From Sthenelais limicola (Eukaryota > Annelida > Polychaeta > Phyllodocida > Sigalionidae): 64,000 nucleotides of DNA. Below, in pieces: positions 51,701-61,016 of this stretch (its first letter is position 1; each line of letters begins with the position of its first letter). The DNA is taken from contig OW804096.1 of NCBI GenBank assembly GCA_942159475.1, forward strand, positions 15,772,906-15,836,905, read 5' to 3'. The notes below the pieces were generated by a model. That model saw nothing but the letters and a program-made list of their open reading frames with translations. It was not told where the DNA came from and ran no database searches. Position numbers and translations under genes: made by a program.

Positions 51701-53778
51701 CAACTGTAGCTCCTACATAAACCCCTAGTCAACCCAAATCTAGCTAGTCAAACCCAACTGTAGCTCCTATATAAACCCCTATTCAACCCAAATCTAGCTA
51801 GTCAAACCCAACTGTAGCTCCTATATAAACCCCTAGTCAACCCAAATCTAGCTAGTCAAACCCAACTGTAGCTCCTATATAAACCCCTATTCAACCCAAA
51901 TCTAGCTAGTCAAACCCAACTGTAGCTCCTATATAAACCCCTATTCAACCCAAATCTAGCTAGTCATACCCAAACTTAGCTCCTACATAAAACCCCAGGT
52001 CAACCCAAACCCAGCTAATCAACGCCCGAATAAGGCATACATGGGAAAATCAGATCAAACTACCTTGATCTGAAATATACAACCTTCATTCATGCTTTTC
52101 TGTAATATTTGTGCTTTTTTGTATTGTTTTTAATCTTGGCAAATAAAAAATATATCAAATCAAATCAAATCAAAAACCACCAAGTCTGTATGATTATGAT
52201 AATGATTATGATAATGATAATGATTGCCTATATATAACATTAGTGAGTAACTAATAAATAAATAGTCATTTATTTCAAGACATGAAATAGTCAATATTAC
52301 ACATCCACTTAATGACACGTTACAGTGAGCTCTCAACAATATCACCCTGTGTATATGAGGAGAATAGCTCTCATAATTGAAAAATACAAAACTTTTTTTG
52401 TATTATTATTAAAATTTCTGTGAGTTCATATATATATATATATATTGCAATGTAAAATCTGGAGCGAAAGTTGCCAGATTTGTGTTTATTATTTAGTCTC
52501 ATTCAGACATACAGCTACCACGCCCCCTACCGACTAGAAGGCTAATTAACTTTCTTCCCACCACAACACTCATGGATCACTTATCACTAAAGTCCAAAGG
52601 TACATGTAATGACCAGGTCTGACCGTTATCTCAAGGTTGATTACGTGGGAAGTGAGGGAAGGGACTGACCGCAAGGTCAGGGAGAGAGGGTATTGATTAG
52701 GAGCAGGAGGGAGAGGGTAGGGGAGATAACCATGTGACCTGGTCACTACACAAAGGGATTGGTCAGGTGTGGCAGTGTTCATTCTGACCCTCGTTTTGAT
52801 ATTTCTCTATTCATTGTTATCCTGTGGCTGATTGGATCTCTTATCTAACCTGGTAATTAATTGGTCCAGCGAGGATAAGCCAATCAGCCCAGGCCCTGTG
52901 TACATGGTTGTAATCTGTCTAGGATAAAAGAATAAAAATTGATTACAGCCAGCTCTCTTGGAACTGGTTCGGCTCTGGCTCAAGACATACATCTCTGTGT
53001 GTTGCGTTGATTTATTTCTCGCTCAACTACTGACCCAAAATATTACGGAGAATGACCTTGAATTCTTCAGCAATATAATAAGCGCCAAGTGTCAGCCTTG
53101 AGTAAGGCCGTGACAAGGATTGGCTTAACAAAGTAAGCGCTATTTTCGGTGAAATACGGTACGCACATATATAATATTATTTGTTTGTTTGTTTTAATTT
53201 TTATTGTAAGCTCTCATACATGTATGATATTGTCAGCTATTAGAAGCAGATCATACAAAATTAAGAGTATATGGGTCAGATTTTTAGAGATTGTACAATT
53301 GGCAGCTGTACACATTTAGAAAATTCTGCAAAGGTAGGCTGCAATTTGGTCAATACTGGGTAAATTCAAGTATATTCGGCATTGCATTGATTCTAGAAAT
53401 CTGATTGGTTAGGTTGAACTGTATTTTAAACTTCATTTTCGTCTGAAATTTGGGTTATTTGAGAAGATTGGCGAAGTTGAATTGTACATTTTCTGAAAAT
53501 CTGACTCATAACATATGTCCATAACGAACATCTACCAATAATCCTTATTTTACCTTTAGAATAATCACTGGTACACCCTTATTTTTACATAAGGACGATA
53601 TATATATACAGCATGTTGTTGGGATTTTACATGTGATAAGATAAGAACATAATGACATTTTGGTGATAGACATTTTTAATATTTGATCTAATTATATAAC
53701 CATATATTTCAGAGTCAATCTACACTCAGGTCTACGGCTATAGGAGGGATAATTATGCTGTATGTGAAGAGCCCTACT
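42661..53778 (+). CDS. Secreted C-type-lectin-like protein, four exons seen, 3' end missing
   Basis: Partial CDS join(42661..42781, 49338..49491, 50261..50406, 53713..53778), 162 codons plus one base. Phases agree at every join (1, 2, 1). Seen: a signal peptide (about residues 1-28, LVVLLFLLPYVTKA), then YRLSYSVFPDGAAQFCETHS and LARLRD, the Ala...Cys...LA block of C-type lectin domains. Next come AYRFANGELVPNPDRI and FTLFAYDG, then YRRDNYAVCEEPY, matching the final Cys block. The usual EPN/QPD and WND calcium motifs are absent, so sugar binding through calcium is unlikely. The last exon ends in phase 1 within what would be a Cys codon, suggesting a further exon such as an EGF or similar module. 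I could not find that exon before 64 kb. Confidence 0.68.
42782..43497. other. Lectin-like gene intron 1, start
   Basis: 42838-42900 resembles the retroelement-3'-end-like sequence at 10645-10760. The rest is unique AT-rich sequence. Confidence 0.4.
43498..43732 (-). mobile_element. Family A copy
   Basis: GGGTCAGATTTTCAAAAGAT to TTTTCTGAAGATCTGACCC; short ATCGTCAGCTCTAAA duplication near the left end. Confidence 0.8.
43733..44267. other. Lectin-like gene intron 1, nothing recognised
   Basis: No repeat or exon identified. Confidence 0.4.
44268..44412 (+). repeat. Polypurine repeat N, dispersed copy
   Basis: GAGGAAGAGGGGAAGGAGAC, GGTTGGGAGAAAAAAACAGG and GGGGAGAGAGGGTGACAGAG match the units at 26803-27195. 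Confidence 0.72.
44650..45330 (-). mobile_element. Family C copy interrupted by a foldback element
   Basis: ATTTTAAGTTTGATATTTTT and GGTGGACAATTACTAGAAAA to about 44860, then a foreign piece, then TTTTGCGACTTAATTGTGAC to 45330. Confidence 0.6.
44861..45188. mobile_element. S: foldback element nested in family C
   Basis: AGGGGGAAGTCTGTA (from 44871) pairs with TTACAGACTTCCCCC (to 44970). TATTACACCCC (44986) pairs with GGGGTGTAATA (45177). No coding frame. Confidence 0.55.
45331..45702. other. Lectin-like gene intron 1, nothing firm
   Basis: TCGTCTCCGTCTCTCTTCTC-type low-complexity words around 45580; the open frames here show no family. Confidence 0.4.
45703..46094 (-). mobile_element. Possible solo LTR or LTR remnant
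   Basis: On the - strand: TGTGCGAGGCTC start, TATAAATA (45918-45925), AATAAA about 80 bases later (45836-45841), and a GC-richer body ending near CCCCACA. Also on this strand is TGGCGCCCAGGCAGGGA (about 45872-45888), close to a lysine-tRNA primer-binding site. The two readings conflict on where the LTR ends, and no paired LTR or target duplication was found. Confidence 0.3.
46946..47354 (+). mobile_element. Family C copy inserted in the LINE, TA target duplication
   Basis: 409 bp, TGTGATGTGTTTCAGGAAAA to TTTTGCTGAAACACATCACA. TA on both sides; removing one TA and the element restores the LINE frame (NMAQH-ISGIC-MKATL). Confidence 0.9.
47746..48509. other. Sequence separating two LINE reverse transcriptase pieces
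   Basis: It replaces the LINE region between KKLRHIGLA and YILPLNAG blocks. It carries GGACATATTCCGGACAT-type repeats (48360-48410) but no recognisable ends, so insertion or rearrangement are both possible. Confidence 0.45.
48820..49084 (+). mobile_element. Family B copy, right end cut by a C fragment
   Basis: ATAGGGGAGTTGCATAGCCG through GGCGAAAACATTGTTGCAAT; stops before the terminal repeat. Confidence 0.75.
49128..49311 (+). mobile_element. Family C fragment (right half)
   Basis: ATTGCAAACTTTTTTTTTCA to AGCTAAAACGGATCACA. Ends 26 bases before lectin-like exon 2. Confidence 0.7.
49338..49491 (+). CDS. Lectin-like gene exon 2
   Basis: Acceptor TTATTTCCAG, donor GATTA|GTAAGT. Encodes ADASRYHLYRLSYSVFPDGA and QFCETHSYRLARLRDSNLLP. 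A family C fragment ends 26 bases upstream. Confidence 0.72.
49492..49874. other. Lectin-like gene intron 2, nothing recognised
   Basis: Unique AT-rich sequence. Confidence 0.4.
49875..50216 (+). mobile_element. Family B copy with short internal tandem
   Basis: ATAGGGGATTTGCATAGCTG to CACATGCCAATCC. Around 49998-50032 the unit CGCTCTAAT is repeated four times, unlike other B copies. Confidence 0.8.
50261..50406 (+). CDS. Lectin-like gene exon 3
   Basis: Acceptor CATTTCTAG, donor GATG|GTATGT. Encodes TIFDGTKASKDLAYRFANGE and IHTEGHVAYNGIFTLFAYD. It sits between a family B copy ending about 45 bases upstream and a family A copy starting 20 bases downstream. Confidence 0.75.
50426..50659 (-). 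mobile_element. Family A copy
   Basis: GGTCAGATTTTCAGAAAATG to TTTTCTGAACATCTGACCC, 20 bases into intron 3. Confidence 0.84.
50887..51195. mobile_element. G3: third G element, right end lost
   Basis: AATAGGCGTGTTTCCGATTT opens it; the interior (TACCATACCTTATTTTTCC, AAAAAGCACATTTCCC, TTCCTGGGAGGTGGTTTCC) is the reverse of G1/G2. The far end grades into GTAACTAGGTAAATA repeats. Confidence 0.65.
51239..52005 (+). repeat. 55-bp minisatellite, about 14 units
   Basis: Unit CCCAAATCTAGCTAGTCATA + CCCAACTGTAGCTCCTATAT + AAAACCCCTAGTCAA. Two unit types: 55 bp with TCATACCC/AAAACCCC in the first half and about 53-54 bp with TCAAACCC/AAACCCC in the second. Edge units are more diverged. It adjoins element G3 in lectin-like intron 3. 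Confidence 0.93.
52021..52605. other. Lectin-like gene intron 3, simple repeats
   Basis: AAATCAAATCAAATCAAA near 52153, (GATAAT)n near 52195-52225 and (TA)n near 52430. Nothing coding. Confidence 0.5.
52606..53025 (+). mobile_element. Possible LTR-like fragment
   Basis: Starts TGTAATGACCAGGTCTGACC. It contains GGATAAAAGAATAAAAATTG about 110 bases before a GC-richer end (TTTCTCGCTCA). Layout is promoter/poly(A)-like, but no partner, primer site or target duplication found. Confidence 0.25.
53273..53507 (-). mobile_element. Family A copy
   Basis: GGGTCAGATTTTTAGAGATT to TTTTCTGAAAATCTGACTC. Confidence 0.83.
53713..53778 (+). CDS. Lectin-like gene exon 4
   Basis: Acceptor ATATTTCAG, donor CTACT|GTAAGT. 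Encodes SIYTQVYGYRRDNYAVCEEP. A short exon closing the lectin-like domain. Confidence 0.68.
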
Positions 53779-53944
53779 GTAAGTGTTTTGTTTAGGCAAT
53801 CTCTAGGCTCTTGGCAATCAATGTATCGCCAGGGGTTATCGTAGTGCTTTCTCTTCATATTTTGCTTTTTCCCAACATTTTCTTTGTGGAAGTGTTCTGA
53901 TTGTTGGTATATCTAATGCCTTAAGTTGTATAAAAACAGGTTAA

Positions 53945-54200
53945 CTAATGAGTTTGTTGAAGGAGCGAGTTTTGTTGAAGGAGCGTGAATATTGCCTGAA
54001 CTGTGTAACAATGAGTGCAATATTCTAAGCGACTGAAACCAACTTGATAGTTAACAAATTTGTTATAGATGCTTTCAATCATGAAAATAGAAACAAATCA
54101 AGTCATAAATTTGAATTTTACTGGTAATCTTAGTAAATAAACAGATTGGTTGCCATGACAACCCCACATAAATCACTAGTGAAATACGCACTACACTCTC
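53945..54200 (+). repeat. Repeat T, copy 1
   Basis: GAAGGAGCGTGAATATTGC, GCTTTCAATCATGAAAATAG and GATTGGTTGCCATGA are shared with 56215-56440. Confidence 0.65.
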
Positions 54201-54429
54201 CCGCGCAATGTATCCGCGCGATACGAAAATGAATACGATTTTCTTGTACCCACTTTTGATACGATTTTTTTCGTCTCAGGCGTTTTTCGTACCTGCGACA
54301 GGTAAATAATAACCTGGGAAAGCTAAATCTCCTAATCCCTGGTGTGCGGTGGTGCGTTAAGAGTTGGCGCGCCTGGCCTTGTGCGGCAGTGCGTGAAGGA
54401 GTGTGCACTCACCCATGACAAAGTGACAA

Positions 54430-54522
54430 AGCTGAGAAAAAAACTTCCCCATGCTTGGGTTCGATCTAGCAACCTTGTGACTAACAATCAAGTGCTCTAA
54501 CCATTACACCACTGAAACAGCT
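54430..54522 (-). repeat. tRNA-derived SINE or tRNA pseudogene
   Basis: On the - strand: GTGGTGTAATGGTTAGAGCA (A box), GTTGCTAGATCGAACCC (B box, expanded loop), then AAGCATGGGG. Same family as 7856-7938. Confidence 0.62.
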
Positions 54523-54559
54523 ATCAAAATGGCCTCAACTAATCAATCTGAATGTTAAT

Positions 54560-54815
54560 AGTGTGTGTGAGAGAGAGAGAGAGGGGGAGAGGCAGACAGG
54601 GAGATTGCAATTGAAATTAAGTAAGAAAGAGATGGACTGGAAAGGAGAGGAAGAGCAGGGAATTATTTTTTTCAGGAATATATATACATTGAATATATCC
54701 AGGTATATGTGATGAGTTACAGGAAAATGTGCCAGAATATAAAAAAAACTCAACAATATTTCTTTCTGCTTTAGATAGCTCATAACTCCCTCAAAATGCG
54801 TCCGATCTGAATATA
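54560..54815 (-). repeat. Direct repeat flanking D2, left copy
   Basis: GAGAGGAAGAGCAGGGAAT, CAACAATATTTCTTTCTGCT and GATAGCTCATAACTCCCTCA recur at 55288-55530 in the same orientation. Confidence 0.75.
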
Positions 54816-55287
54816 AAGTTCGGGGTAAACTCGGCAGAAATTCTCTTTTATTCGGACGAAATTCGGGCTAAATTCGGACTTCACATATTGGGCCACTGTG
54901 TCGCCATTTCCCAACGGATTGGAATACTTTAAAAAGCTCTGTGATGCTGACATGTTTCCGGTTCGTTTGGTATACAATACAACTTCATAGCCTTAATTAA
55001 CCTGCCTGTAGAGACGTTAATCAATAATTTAATATATATTTTCATATTGTAAAATATTTACCTTATATAATACCATACTAGCAACGATGGCCAAATGAGG
55101 TACAGATAATAATTCAATAATTATTTAATTTTGGGACAGTCAAATAGATATGTTTGGGTATTTAATACATTTTAAATTTTGGAAAAGGCTCAAATAGTTT
55201 TCGAGTAATGAGCATAAGTATTCCGACATAATTTTAGACATTATTTAGGCGAATTAGTTATACCTGAGTATAATGGGTATTGAGCGG
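54816..55287 (-). mobile_element. D2: partial inverse copy of element D
   Basis: ACTTTAAAAAGCTCTGTGAT, GGTTCGTTTGGTATACAATA and AAATTCGGACTTCACATATT are the reverse of 24700-25150 in D1. Neither 22-bp terminal repeat is present. Confidence 0.75.
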
Positions 55288-55530
55288 CGCTATATGTGTA
55301 GAGAGACAGAGAGAGGGAGAGAGAGAGAGAGGAAAACAGAGATTGGCGGGAAAGGAGAGGAAGAGCAGGGAATGTTTTTTTTCATGAATATATATTGAAT
55401 ATATCCAGGTATATGTGTGATGAGTTACAAGATAATGTGTCACAAAATAAAAAAAACTCAACAATATTTCTTTCTGCTTTAGATAGCTCATAACTCCCTC
55501 AAAATGCATCCGATCTGAATATAAAAATTA
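55288..55530 (-). repeat. Direct repeat flanking D2, right copy
   Basis: Partner of 54560-54815. The GA-rich part also matches the (CT)n region inside D1, so these repeats belong to the D family interior. Confidence 0.75.
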
Positions 55531-56150
55531 TCCCCAAACCCCATGAATGTCAGGAAGACAGCCATGTTTTCAGATTTATAATCAGGCTATTACTTTCTTC
55601 GTAAATAATTATTTTCGTCAGCCGCATCAAGTCGTTCGAATTGATATAAAATGTATTTTATATTCCATCCTATATTCCATCCTGATGAAGGTATAATGAA
55701 TAAGAAATACAAAACAATATAATGACAACACTATAAAACGGTTTTAGCTGTACCTCACTTTCCATTGTGATGGTCTTCTTGAAGGTGTTAAAGCATTGCT
55801 AAGAATTTGTGCGTCAACATTATGGTGTTACCCAGGGAGGGGATTCGCACTAGACTGACACCTCCACCTCTTGACTCTTGTTTTAAGTTAAAACAATATT
55901 CAATAAGTTTCACCTTATTGGTAAGCTTCCAAAATCCAAAACGCAATACGAAAAACGGAGCGTGAATACGGAGCATATCATATTTCGTCTCCGTGAATCA
56001 AACCACCGTTTTTCGTATCAGAAGTTCAGGCAATTTCGTCACCACAGTTCACCAGTAGCGTTTGCGGTGCTCGGTAGACAAAAATTGTCACACTGAAGAC
56101 GAAAAAGCTCGCCGCTCCGTATCGCCCGGCAACGGAGCGCGGGAGAGTGT
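55531..56150. other. Gene-free stretch, nothing recognised
   Basis: No exon or repeat identified. Confidence 0.4.
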
Positions 56151-56154
56151 ATGT

Positions 56155-56508
56155 GTCAATCACTCTAGATACCATTGTTTCAGAGCAATGCATGTATAAT
56201 AAATACAGGCTAACTAAAAAGTTGGTTGAAGGAGCGTGAATATTGCACGAGTTGCATAGCAACAAGTGCAATATTCTAAGTGACTGAACCAACAATTAAG
56301 TTAGTTAACAAATTTATTATACATGCTTTCAATCATGAAAATAGAAACAAATTGAGTCCTTAATTTGAATTTTGACCGGTAATCTTAGTAAAAAAACAGA
56401 TTGGTTGCCATGATTACCCCACATATTCACTAGTGAAATACACACTATGCGTAAATCACTCTAGATACATTGTTTTCAGAGCAATGCATGTATAATAATT
56501 ACATGTAG
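56155..56508 (+). repeat. Repeat T copy 2 bracketed by 40-bp direct repeats
   Basis: ATCACTCTAGATACC...CAGAGCAATGCATGTATAAT at 56158-56202 and again at 56456-56497, with T in between. The bracket may be terminal repeats of a small element or a local duplication. Confidence 0.6.
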
Positions 56509-56511
56509 CAA

Positions 56512-56760
56512 ACTGCAAGACAGTCTATTAGATATACTCCTGCATTTTTACGGTATTTAGCTAGTAGTTGTCCACCCAGAAATATTGCAAACTTTTTTTT
56601 TAAAAATAAAAATATCAAACTTAAAATATAGAAATACATATTATCTATGTCCTAGTGTTTACTACCATGTGAATCGGCTTGATCTCGTCTTTTCAAATAT
56701 GGTGATATCTCAAAATCCATTTCTTCCAACTTGTGACTCATTTTCCTGAAATACATCAAG
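56512..56760 (+). mobile_element. Family C fragment (right half)
   Basis: AGTTGTCCACCCAGAAATAT to ATTTTCCTGAAATACATCA. Confidence 0.68.
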
Positions 56761-57474
56761 TATAAGTGGCCTGCCCATAGTGACCACTAAATCTTTCTTT
56801 AAGGTTCCCCCCGCCGAAGGCGGTACGAGCGCCAAGGTGCTTGTACTGGTGGAAACCTTATAATATAGGTTCCAGTTTTTGCTGCCTGTTCTTTGCGCGC
56901 CCCCTTATAAAAGGAAAACCAATTCCACCTATTCCTACCTGAATTTCCAATGCACTTGCGTACACATCATAGGTGATTTTACGCTCCCGCAAATTGATTT
57001 CTAGTTGAAATACATTGCCAAGATGTTGAAATTCAGAAAGAGCATGCTTTTCTACCCCTAAATATGTTTTATATCAAGTTATCAAGTAATCATTTGTATT
57101 TAAATAAGGAAGATATGAGGGGAAACTGGACTGTTTCCATTGAACAATACTTTTCGGCCTTTCCCCTGCTGTTTGACAAGTAGGCCTAGGGATAGCCCAC
57201 GTTGCTGGCCTTGATTCTCCCGAAATACATGGTCAAGATGTTAAAATTCAGAAAGAGCATGCTTTTCTACCTCATGTTAATGTAGTTTTATTAACACAAA
57301 TTTAAATAAGAAAGTTTCTTGTTTAAAAAGATTTCATTTATACTGGGATTACATTTCCCATTGGTATGGCATTATCAAATTCTCACTTCCAGTCCATGTA
57401 TTATGGAAATTTAAAATGTCAACATTTGGTTTGTGTATGGGTATTTGTCCACTCTTTATAATCATTGTATACGT
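56761..57474. other. Gene-free stretch with a short local duplication
   Basis: ATTCAGAAAGAGCATGCTTT occurs at about 57030 and 57248. Nothing coding seen. Confidence 0.45.
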
Positions 57475-57711
57475 GGGTCAGATTTTCAGAAAATGTACAA
57501 TTCACCTTCACCAATTCTCTTAAATAATCCAAATTTCAGACAAAAATAAAGTTCAAAATACAGTTCAACCTAACCAAACACTTTACTAGAAACAATGCAA
57601 TGCCGAATATATACTCAAATTTATCTAGTATTGACCAAATTACAGCCTAATTAAGCTGAATTTACTCAATTTGTATAGCTGCCAATTGTACATTTTCTGA
57701 TAATCTGACCC
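57475..57711 (+). mobile_element. Family A copy
   Basis: GGGTCAGATTTTCAGAAAAT to TTTTCTGATAATCTGACCC. Confidence 0.87.
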
Positions 57712-57723
57712 ATATGCTGCCTG

Positions 57724-57877
57724 CATGTTATGCCCCCATTGCATAACAATCTGTGAGCTCTCTTGTGAATTGATTCTATGATGTCGTAGACAGCCATCTC
57801 CGATCCCTGCACTGCATACAATTTGACAACATCCTGTACAACATCGCAGGTCTCTTGGCATCCATGATTGATTTTCT
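57724..57877 (-). CDS. Candidate orphan exon, no family recognised
   Basis: After a possible acceptor (GAAGCATAG) the - strand reads NHGCQETCDVVQDVVKLYAV, then EMAVYDIIESIHKRAHRLLC and NGGITC without stops. Cys spacing and helical amphipathic pattern look protein-like. It runs into the family A copy before a donor is seen. This could be an exon of an unseen gene, a repeat-borne fragment, or chance. Confidence 0.3.
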
Positions 57878-58315
57878 ATGCTTCGTCAATATTGTCTGTG
57901 TCGATATCTTACATGTTTTTGACTATTTCCTAATCTAAGAATGGCCGTAAGGCGCCAAAAAATCAAATCTGAATAGCTCTGATTATGGTATTTTTTTAAA
58001 TTCAAAATATATTCTTTTTGGGAAAAATAAATGAGGCTATATTCACTGCGTGAATATATTCAGCCATGCATAACAAACATGCTCTGGGGTGCACTGACAC
58101 TACACATATCCATCTAAAAAATATATATAGCGAAACTAAAGATCAAATTTATCTTACTAAATATACCAGTCTTCAATTTTTCCACTATTGATATTATTTT
58201 TAGAGGAGTAAATTGCAGAGCATGTTTGTATAGTTCCTAAGGCAGGTGTTGAGAAGAACACCTTGCGGCGACATCATGAAATCTGTACCACTGCTAAAAA
58301 AAAATCATTTACTTA
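57878..58315. other. Gene-free stretch, nothing recognised
   Basis: Unique AT-rich sequence. Confidence 0.4.
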
Positions 58316-58800
58316 GATCTTAATAATCGTCATAGAGTTGTCAAAAAGGTGATAACTAAAGAAATTATTCGAAGTACTAAATCCGTTTTAAACCCAAACT
58401 AACAATTCTGTTAATTATTAACTGATCGAAATTGATTTTAATGACGAAATATCGATGAAAGTACAGAACTCTTTCACCTCAAATTGATAAGCTGTTGTCA
58501 GGTTACTGCTTAGTTTAGGCCGGTCGGAACCGTTGTCTTTGCCGTGTCTTTTTGGCCGTCTTCAATAATCAGAAAATTACCAAAATGATAAGACATATGT
58601 ATGGACTTAACACCTCTCCTTTAGAATCCGTATCAATCTAGTAAGTAGATGCTGATTTACTAGTGAAAAAGCATCGGCGAACATTTTTGACAAAATAAAG
58701 TTTAGGGTCGCATAGCTGTGTGTATGGAATAGCTCACCTTATATTTTCAGCCGTGTTCGAAAGCCTGAATTAAAATGAACTCATCTTTATAGAATTATAA
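58316..58800 (+). repeat. Repeat K, copy 2
   Basis: Matches 22400-22900 in both its blocks (GTGATAACTAAAGAAATTAT; GTTCGAAAGCCTGAATTAAA). Confidence 0.62.
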
Positions 58801-59071
58801 AACTAATACATCTTATAGACTTGACTCTTCTCTTTCTGAATCAGTTTTTATTCTTTAAATATACATGGTAAAAGCTGGGGAACAAGTGAGAACGTCGGGC
58901 ACATGAGTGATGTAAACACCAGTCAGTGCCCTGAGGGCACAAGAGAGCTCTGAGCCGGGCACAGGAATAGCAGAGTACTAACGGACTTCAGTAGGCACTT
59001 CCTCTCTTTTTCCTTGCTGAGAGGAGGCTGCCGTCGAAGTCGGGGTTGAAGTAGTTAGCGCAAGTCTAAGA

Positions 59072-59268
59072 CCCTGCCCACACACAGCCAATTTGTCCCC
59101 CGATTGTCCCCCGGTTTTGGTCTCCCAATGAATCCTATGACTTCATTTCAAATCCTGGTTTATGTTTTTTAAATAACATCAACCAGGATTTGAAATGAAA
59201 TCCTAGGATTCATCAGGAGACCCAAATTGGGGGACAATCCGGGGGCAAATCGGCTGTGTGTGGGCAGC
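59072..59268. mobile_element. Large hairpin element
   Basis: Arms of about 90 bp: CTGCCCACACACAGCCAATT and CAAATCGGCTGTGTGTGGGC at the ends, TGAATCCTATGACTTCATTT / GAAATCCTAGGATTCATCA inside, and a central AACCAGGATTT / AAATCCTGGTT. No target duplication obvious. Confidence 0.75.
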
Positions 59269-59374
59269 GTTTAACTCTAGTATGGTGACAGCCGTACTAC
59301 ACATGATAATTGAGTAGAGGCAGGTTTGACTGACTAGGGTTGAAGGGGTTAAGGGAAGATCCTTGTATGGTTTA

Positions 59375-59625
59375 ACTTGTTTACAAAGATATACATATTC
59401 GTCATAAGGTTGTTATGATAACTAAAGTGATAACTAAAGTGTTAACTAAAAAAATTATTCGAAGAACTGAATTTGTTTTAAATCCGAACTAAAACAATAA
59501 TCTCAATTACTAACTGATCAAAATTAATAGTGGGGAAATAGATTGCTGTATAGCAAAATTGATTTTGATGATGAAACATCAATGAAAAATATGGAACTCT
59601 TTTGCCAAACGCCTTGAAATTCCGG
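59375..59625 (+). repeat. Repeat K, copy 3 (first block only)
   Basis: TAACTAAAAAAATTATTCGA, TTTTAAATCCGAACTAAAA and GGAACTCTTTTGCCAAA match copies 1 and 2, with an extra TAACTAAAGTG triplication near 59417. Confidence 0.6.
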
Positions 59626-60360
59626 GTAGCGTTTTGATTTAGGAACTACTTCTATTGACCAATCGCGCTAATTCCGCCTTTTGCAGGCAAAAGCGTAGCT
59701 TCTTCTAAAACATAACAGACGGCACCCCATAACCAATTCTAACACCACTAAGACCTGGACCGCCTATATTTCACTTTTCTTCCGTTTTTTCCCCGGGTTC
59801 GTCCGCCACCACCTGCAGAAACACATACTTTGGACCTACCTACACCGATCAAGCCAGTCAGAATTACTGACCAGTTTGGTGTAAAAAACTTTGAAAATTA
59901 CGACCAACGACCCGTTAAATGATTCGAACCGCCCAAAATGCATGGGAACTGTACGTAAGGCTTCTCATAGAACTGACTGAGCGCTGGGTCACCGCTCTGG
60001 CCAATCACATAGCGCTACGTCATCGCGCCAGCAGCTCAAAAAGAGGCTTTAGTCAATGATGTCATACCGTTTGAGTGAGGAAAGCCCTCGAAATCGCTAT
60101 GAACAGGACAAATCACTATCGGTATGAATATTTAACAAAATATATAATCTATATCTATTGGGTGGTGATGGCGGTGGACGGTGGGCACATATCAATGCTG
60201 TCAGTCAACAATTTATACAGTTAACTATAGCCAACTAATTTATGACAGGAAACAAATGTTCTCAACGATTCTGGCAACTAAACTTCTCTGGATCATGCCA
60301 CTCATTATAGACTAGGCAAAATCCACCTAAACATCACTCTTAATACTCCTAGAGGCATTT
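59626..60360. other. Gene-free stretch, GC-richer
   Basis: 59630-60060 is richer in GC than its surroundings and has CGCTACGTCATCGCGCC-like words. I see no exon or repeat. Confidence 0.4.
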
Positions 60361-60489
60361 TTTAGTACAAAGGTTCAACAGCACTTTTCTGGCTAATTTG
60401 GGTGTGCTGAATACGAAAATCACTGTTGGCAAGCTGAAATCTGACTCCTTCCCTGTCAAAAATCAAAAACAAAAATGGCTGCCATTCAG

Positions 60490-60745
60490 TTTTTAGAAAA
60501 ACCATAAAACACACATATATAGTCATGTGATACCTCAAAATGATGGAAATTGAGAGGACAATCCATTTCACCCACTTACCTGCATGTCACAGTAATGTGG
60601 TTACCATGACAACCAAATATCCACAGATAATATGTATTTTTCACTCATTTCTGGGGAAAATCATAAAAAAACACATATATGGGCATGTGATACCTCAAAA
60701 TGATGGTAATGCAGAGGGGAATCCATTTCTGATATTCTCATTGTT
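60490..60745 (+). repeat. Two-unit tandem repeat
   Basis: ATAAAACACACATATATAGT...GTGATACCTCAAAATGATGG...AATCCATTTC occurs from 60504 and again from 60662, about 160 bp apart. Confidence 0.7.
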
Positions 60746-61016
60746 GTAAGGACATGTCATAGCATATTACAGCTATTACAGTTTTCTGAACAGAAGTAGC
60801 CTTGCATAATCAATTTAATACTTAGACTCTAAACTTCATTTTTCTAATCAATACTATTGTATGTAAATGTACAACTTTACCGAACTGTTCAATGTAATTA
60901 ACTTAATTTCAATTTGTTTAAGGGTACCCTGGAAGACCTATTCTTAGAGGGGACCAACCCGTTTATGTATACGATTGATTGTGTCATGATAAAAGTTGAT
61001 AATAATAATAATAATA

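Noticed and set aside
51239..52005. CRISPR-like array
   Set aside because: Units are contiguous 55-bp tandem copies with no unique spacers, in animal DNA.
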